Position numbers and translations under genes: made by a program. Below the pieces are notes generated by a model. It saw only the letters and a program-made list of their open reading frames with translations, had not been told where the DNA came from and ran no database searches. This document shows, in pieces, positions 6,456 to 9,934 of a stretch of 9,934 nt of DNA (position 1 is its first letter; each line of letters starts with the position of its first letter). The DNA is from Ruminococcus sp. UBA7014 (GTDB lineage Bacteria; Bacillota; Clostridia; Oscillospirales; Ruminococcaceae): assembly GCA_002449575.1 (NCBI GenBank), contig DJXC01000147.1, positions 1 through 9,934 on the forward strand. Direction: 5' to 3'.

Positions 6456-6478
6456 AATCAGATATCTTTTATCTGATT
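6456..6478 (+). repeat. 9-bp inverted repeat over the manC transcription start
   Basis: AATCAGATA (6456-6464) and TATCTGATT (6470-6478) are perfectly complementary around a 5-nt TCTTT centre. The dyad starts 4 nt after the -10 hexamer and covers the expected start site, the classic place for a repressor operator. If transcription starts near 6459, most of it could also form a 5' hairpin that protects the message. The sequence is seen directly; the function is inferred. Confidence 0.6.
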
Positions 6479-6514
6479 TATAAAATTTACAAAAGAAAGA
6501 GAGATTTTGGATTT

Positions 6515-7585
6515 ATGAGATTGACTGCTGTGATTATGGCAGGCGGTGTCGGAGAACGTTTCTGGCCGAAAAGCCGTCAGAACTGTCCGAAACAATTCCT
6601 GTCACTCACATCTGACGGAGAAACCATGATTCAAAAAACCGTAAAACGGCTTGCACCTTTGATTTCTCAGAAAGATATTTATATTATCACAAATGCACAT
6701 TATTTATCTCTGGTACAGGAACAGCTTCCGGATTTGCCCCCGGAAAATGTCATTGCAGAACCCTGTCCCCGGAATACTGCTCCGGCAATTGGTTTGGCGG
6801 CTTCGCTGATTCAAAAAAAATATGATGATGCTGTTATGTTTTTCTTGCCATCTGACCACTTAATTCATCATGAACATAGTTATATTAATACCCTCCGGAA
6901 AGCTTCTCATGCAGCTTTGCAGGATAAAACCCTGATAACCCTCGGCATTACACCGACTTATCCTGAAACTGGATATGGCTATATCAAATATCAGCAGGAT
7001 GGCGCACAGGATGGCGTTTATCCTGTGGAATGCTTTGTTGAAAAACCAGATTTACAGACAGCAGAAGCGTATCTGCAATCCGGAAATTATCTCTGGAACA
7101 GTGGCATGTTTATCTGGAAAGCTTCCAGCATTCTGCACAGCATCAAGAAATATATGCCGGAACTGTATCAGGGTCTTCAGACGATTGCAGAAGCCTACGG
7201 CACAGAAAATTTTCATGAAGTTCTGAATCACAAATTTCCGGAACTGCCTTCGGAATCTATTGATTTCGGTGTGATGGAAAAAGCAAATCATATTTTCACG
7301 ATTCCCGGAGATTTCGGCTGGGATGATGTCGGAAGCTGGCTTGCACTGGAACGCATTAACCAGACAGACGAAAATGATAATATGCTGGACGGCGATATTC
7401 TCAGCATTGACAGTCATAACTGTACTGTCGCCGGAAACGGCAGAATGATTGCGCTGCTCGGTGTACAGGATTTAGTTATCGTTGATACAGATGATGCTCT
7501 ACTTATCTGCAATAAAAATCAGACACAGGATATTAAAAAAATCCTTGCCGAACTCAAAGCAGAAAAGAAATCTGAATTATTATAA
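6515..7585 (+). CDS. manC: Mannose-1-phosphate guanylyltransferase, 356 aa
   Basis: This enzyme joins mannose-1-phosphate and GTP to give GDP-mannose and pyrophosphate. Seen: nucleotide-binding signature MAGGVGERFWPKSRQNCPKQFL (8-29), EPCPRNTAPAIGLA (82-95), the metal-site PSDH (112-115), TGYGYI (152-157), FVEKP (174-178), WNSGMF (194-199) and FGWDDVGSW (267-275). At 356 residues it is the short, single-function form without the C-terminal cupin of the ManC/AlgA phosphomannose isomerase fusions, so mannose-6-phosphate must come from a separate enzyme. It is first in its operon, behind a consensus promoter and a dyad. The Shine-Dalgarno is modest (AGAGAGA near 6498-6504). GDP-mannose dehydratase follows directly, showing where the product goes. 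Confidence 0.95.
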   Translation: MRLTAVIMAGGVGERFWPKSRQNCPKQFLSLTSDGETMIQKTVKRLAPLISQKDIYIITNAHYLSLVQEQLPDLPPENVIAEPCPRNTAPAIGLAASLIQKKYDDAVMFFLPSDHLIHHEHSYINTLRKASHAALQDKTLITLGITPTYPETGYGYIKYQQDGAQDGVYPVECFVEKPDLQTAEAYLQSGNYLWNSGMFIWKASSILHSIKKYMPELYQGLQTIAEAYGTENFHEVLNHKFPELPSESIDFGVMEKANHIFTIPGDFGWDDVGSWLALERINQTDENDNMLDGDILSIDSHNCTVAGNGRMIALLGVQDLVIVDTDDALLICNKNQTQDIKKILAELKAEKKSELL

Positions 7586-7597
7586 TATAAAAACAAA

Positions 7598-7604
7598 AGA
7601 GAGG
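7598..7604 (+). promoter_or_regulatory. gmd Shine-Dalgarno site that decides the start
   Basis: AGAGAGG lies 9 nt before the ATG at 7614. The frame is open further upstream to an ATG at 7482, but that start is inside manC, has no matching site, and would add 44 residues ahead of the conserved N-terminus. Confidence 0.8.
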
Positions 7605-7613
7605 TTTTTTATC

Positions 7614-8636
7614 ATGAAACATGCTTTAATTACTGGAATTACTGGTCAGGACGGCTCTTATCTGGCAGAACTTCTGCTTGAAAAAGGCTATGAAGTATAT
7701 GGCATCTGGAGAAGAAAAGCCAATGTCGATTATGGCAATATCGAACATCTGAAAGATAAAATTCATCTGATTTATGCCGATATGACTGACCCGGTTTCCC
7801 TGATTACAGCAATGAAAATTTCTCAGGCAGATGAAGTTTATAATCTTGCAGCACAGTCCTTTGTGGCATCAAGCTGGACAACTCCGCTCAATACAGCCGA
7901 AACTGATGCACTCGGTGTGACAAATCTGCTCGAAGCTATCCGGATTGTCAAGCCGGAAGCAAAATTCTATCAGGCATCTACTTCCGAAATGTTCGGATTA
8001 GTACAGGAAATGCCGCAGACTGAAAAAACACCTTTTTATCCCCGCAGTCCTTATGGTGTTGCAAAACTCTATGGTCACTGGATTACCAAAAATTACCGGG
8101 AAAGTTACGGATTATTTGCATGTTCCGGAATTCTGTTCAATCACGAGTCTGAACGCAGAGGACTGGAATTTGTCACCAGAAAAATTTCCAGAGCGGCTGC
8201 CAGAATCAGCCTAGGCTTGCAGGATTATGTAGAACTTGGCAATCTGGACTCTAAAAGAGACTGGGGACATTCCAAAGATTATGTCAGGGCAATGTGGCTG
8301 ATGTTACAGCAGGATATGCCGGATGATTATGTTATCGCCACAAACGAAACCAGAACTGTCCGTGAATTTGTCGAAACTGCTTTCTATCTGACAAATGGTA
8401 CTGTTATCAGATGGCAGGGCGAAGGCGTTGACGAAGTGGGCGTAGATAAAGCTTCTGGAAAAGTTATTGTAAAAATTAATAAAGAATTTTTCCGTCCGGC
8501 AGAAGTTGATGTTCTGCTCGGCAATCCGGAAAAGGCAGAAAAGCAGCTCGGCTGGAAACGTGAAATTGACTTTATGGAACTCGTTCACAGAATGGTGGAA
8601 AATGACCTGAAAATCGCCAAAGCCGAACTGAAGTGA
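7614..8636 (+). CDS. gmd: GDP-mannose 4,6-dehydratase, 340 aa
   Basis: Gmd converts GDP-D-mannose to GDP-4-keto-6-deoxymannose, precursor of GDP-fucose, GDP-rhamnose, GDP-perosamine and related sugars. It is an extended short-chain dehydrogenase: the Rossmann motif TGITGQDG is at residues 7-14, right after the start; NLAAQSFVASSW at 77-88; catalytic residues Thr123 and Glu125 in QASTSEMFG, and Tyr147 and Lys151 in the YGVAK motif; nucleotide-sugar contact NHESERRGLEFVTRKI (176-191); and LGNLDSKRDWGHSKDYVRAMW (208-228), highly typical of Gmd. The start at 7614 is chosen from the Shine-Dalgarno and the position of the Rossmann motif. It lies 28 bp after manC and overlaps the next gene by GTGA. 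No GDP-fucose synthase, Rmd reductase or perosamine synthase is visible, so the final sugar is unknown. Confidence 0.96.
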   Translation: MKHALITGITGQDGSYLAELLLEKGYEVYGIWRRKANVDYGNIEHLKDKIHLIYADMTDPVSLITAMKISQADEVYNLAAQSFVASSWTTPLNTAETDALGVTNLLEAIRIVKPEAKFYQASTSEMFGLVQEMPQTEKTPFYPRSPYGVAKLYGHWITKNYRESYGLFACSGILFNHESERRGLEFVTRKISRAAARISLGLQDYVELGNLDSKRDWGHSKDYVRAMWLMLQQDMPDDYVIATNETRTVREFVETAFYLTNGTVIRWQGEGVDEVGVDKASGKVIVKINKEFFRPAEVDVLLGNPEKAEKQLGWKREIDFMELVHRMVENDLKIAKAELK

Positions 8637-9784
8637 AGATTGCATTCGATGCCCTGCCTCTGCTCGGCAGAAAAACCGGAATCGGTTTCTGTGAATCCGG
8701 ACAGGTCAGGGCAATGACACATCTGCACCCGGAACACCAGTACACGCTGAATTATTTTGCTGTCAAGAATCTTGAAGCCAAAAAGCAGGAGTTACAGCCC
8801 TATCTTGACAGTCATGTCAGCGCAAAACATGCTTTTTGTTCTCCTTACGGCTACCGGATTATTTCAGAATTTCTGCCTGTGCCATATTCACTGTTTTTCG
8901 GCAGAGAACACCAGATTACTCATTTTTTTAATTATATCGTTCCGCCGGGCGTTTCCGGAAAAACAGTTGTCACTGTGCATGATATGGTTTATAAAGCGTT
9001 TCCGGAAACAGTCAGAGCAAGAACCCGGCATATGCTTGACTTAGGACTTGTCAGCTCCATGAAAAGGGCTGACAGGATTGTGACAGATTCAGAATTTTCA
9101 AAATCAGAAATTATCAAATATTATCCGCAGTTCAGCGAAAAAATCAGGGTGATTCCGTGCGGAGTCGATTCCCGGAAATTTCATCCTGTCCGGAATCCGG
9201 AAGAATTTCGCAGAATCCGGAAAAAATATCAGCTTCCGGAACAGTATTTTCTGTATCTCGGAACGCTCGAACCACGCAAGAATCTGGAAAATCTGATTCA
9301 TGCCTATGCAGAATTTGCAGCCGTTCATGAACACCCGGCAGCACTCGTGCTTGCCGGTGCAAAAGGCTGGCTGTATGATAATATTTTCCGTCTGGTGCAT
9401 ACCCTGCATCTGGAAAGCCATATTATCTTTACGGAATATATTCAGGATGAAGATTTATGCACACTCATGAGCAGTGCGCTGGCATTTGTATTTCCGTCAG
9501 TTTATGAAGGGTTTGGAATGCCGCCACTGGAAGCGATGTCCTGTGGTACGCCGGTTCTGGTATCAGATGCGGCATCTCTGCCGGAAGTCACCGGAACAGA
9601 TGCCGTTATTGTCAGCCCGTCAGAAATTACAGAAATTGCATGGGGAATGCACAGATTATTTACAGACGAGAATTTAAGAACTGTTCTCAGCGTTCAGGGA
9701 CGAAAACGAGCGGCATCTTTTTCATGGGAAAAAAGTGCAGAATTATTATATCAGGTTTATCAGGAACTTCTGCCGGAGGTATAA
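8633..9784 (+). CDS. GT4-family glycosyltransferase, 383 aa
   Basis: This is a retaining GT-B glycosyltransferase that probably transfers mannose or a GDP-6-deoxysugar to a growing surface polysaccharide in the cytoplasm. Seen: N-terminal Rossmann start MKIAFDALPLL with GRKTGIG (12-18); VHDMVYKAFPE (115-125), typical of GT4 mannosyl- and rhamnosyltransferases; the linker VIPCGVDSRKF (173-183); LYLGTLEPRKNLENLI (207-222) opening the nucleotide-sugar domain; and the E-x7-E motif, Glu292 to Glu300, in YEGFGMPPLEAMSCGTPV. Length is normal. The start is GTG inside GTGA, shared with the gmd stop, with no clear Shine-Dalgarno, so translation is probably coupled to gmd. Donor and acceptor cannot be read from the sequence; the neighbours favour a GDP-linked donor. 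Confidence 0.93.
   Translation: MKIAFDALPLLGRKTGIGFCESGQVRAMTHLHPEHQYTLNYFAVKNLEAKKQELQPYLDSHVSAKHAFCSPYGYRIISEFLPVPYSLFFGREHQITHFFNYIVPPGVSGKTVVTVHDMVYKAFPETVRARTRHMLDLGLVSSMKRADRIVTDSEFSKSEIIKYYPQFSEKIRVIPCGVDSRKFHPVRNPEEFRRIRKKYQLPEQYFLYLGTLEPRKNLENLIHAYAEFAAVHEHPAALVLAGAKGWLYDNIFRLVHTLHLESHIIFTEYIQDEDLCTLMSSALAFVFPSVYEGFGMPPLEAMSCGTPVLVSDAASLPEVTGTDAVIVSPSEITEIAWGMHRLFTDENLRTVLSVQGRKRAASFSWEKSAELLYQVYQELLPEV
9775..9779 (+). promoter_or_regulatory. Shine-Dalgarno site for the gene at 9788
   Basis: GGAGG sits in the last codons of the preceding glycosyltransferase, 8 nt before the ATG at 9788. It confirms the start of the truncated gene that follows. Confidence 0.75.
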
Positions 9785-9787
9785 AAC

Positions 9788-9934
9788 ATGTTTCATATTC
9801 TGGAAGTGAATAAATTTTATCCGCCGCATATCGGCGGTATTGAAACTGTTGTCGCACAAAGAGCAAAATATCTTTCTGAATTTCCTGATACAGAGCTGAA
9901 AGTTCTGGTCTGTCAGGAAAAAGGCAAAGGTTCT
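9788..9934 (+). CDS. Second GT4-type glycosyltransferase, N-terminal 49 aa (cut by window end)
   Basis: The open frame begins MFHILEVNKFYPPHIGG and continues IETVVAQRAKYLSEF to the window edge. The pattern hydrophobic strand, then K-F-Y-P-P-H-x-G-G-I-E-T is the usual N-terminus of GT4 (GT-B fold) glycosyltransferases, where the GG loop lies near the donor-acceptor cleft. It follows the previous glycosyltransferase by 3 bp with a good Shine-Dalgarno, so it belongs to the same operon. Only the start is visible, so substrate and completeness are unknown. Confidence 0.82.
   Translation, partial: MFHILEVNKFYPPHIGGIETVVAQRAKYLSEFPDTELKVLVCQEKGKGS

Noticed and set aside
6975..7226. 83-codon + strand ORF inside manC
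   Set aside because: Out-of-frame shadow of a well-conserved gene. The + strand frames at 3194-3379, 8757-9044 and 9474-9677 are similar shadows.
7482..7613. Upstream ATG extending gmd by 44 residues
   Set aside because: The extension lies largely inside manC, resembles no Gmd N-terminus and has no suitable ribosome site; the conserved Rossmann start begins at 7614.

Overview
The window looks like chromosomal DNA from a Gram-positive anaerobe of the class Clostridia, most likely a Ruminococcus-like member of the Oscillospiraceae. This is inferred from the protein variants (clostridial-type RecA with an acidic tail, RimO with a GCDKN motif, a DUF1385/YqhQ protein beside PrmC), the strong Shine-Dalgarno sites, the AT-leaning composition and the gene order. 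It is not a database match. Every supported gene lies on the + strand, packed tightly with several start/stop overlaps. I see no RNA genes, insertion sequences, CRISPR arrays or phage genes.

Layout. (1) Positions 1-65 hold the last 20 or so residues of a gene whose tail resembles a sensor histidine kinase. It is followed by a small unrecognised membrane protein (87-671). (2) Positions 715-2501 carry a DUF1385/YqhQ membrane protein overlapping prmC, the release-factor glutamine methyltransferase. (3) Positions 2502-2598 are the recA control region: phased A/T tracts, an extended -10 promoter, and a set of mutually complementary repeats between the promoter and the Shine-Dalgarno site. (4) Positions 2599-6360 are recA, recX, rimO and pgsA, closely spaced and ended by a strong intrinsic terminator at 6380-6403. 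recA and recX form a DNA repair and recombination pair; rimO modifies ribosomal protein S12; pgsA commits CDP-diacylglycerol to phosphatidylglycerol synthesis. (5) Positions 6361-6514 hold the terminator and then a textbook promoter (TTGACA, 17 bp, extended TATAAT) with a 9-bp dyad on the expected start site. (6) Positions 6515-9934 form a cell-surface polysaccharide operon: mannose-1-phosphate guanylyltransferase makes GDP-mannose, GDP-mannose 4,6-dehydratase converts it to GDP-4-keto-6-deoxymannose, and a GT4 glycosyltransferase plus a second one cut by the window edge probably use GDP-mannose or its deoxy derivative. The enzyme finishing the deoxysugar (a reductase or aminotransferase) is not visible and may lie beyond 9934.

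Most of this is well-known housekeeping or glycan biosynthesis. I do not see a clear undescribed multi-gene system. The items most worth a second look are the repeat-rich recA leader without a recognisable LexA box, the dyad over the manC start site, the uncharacterised membrane protein upstream of YqhQ, and a window-wide excess of the word CCGGAA.
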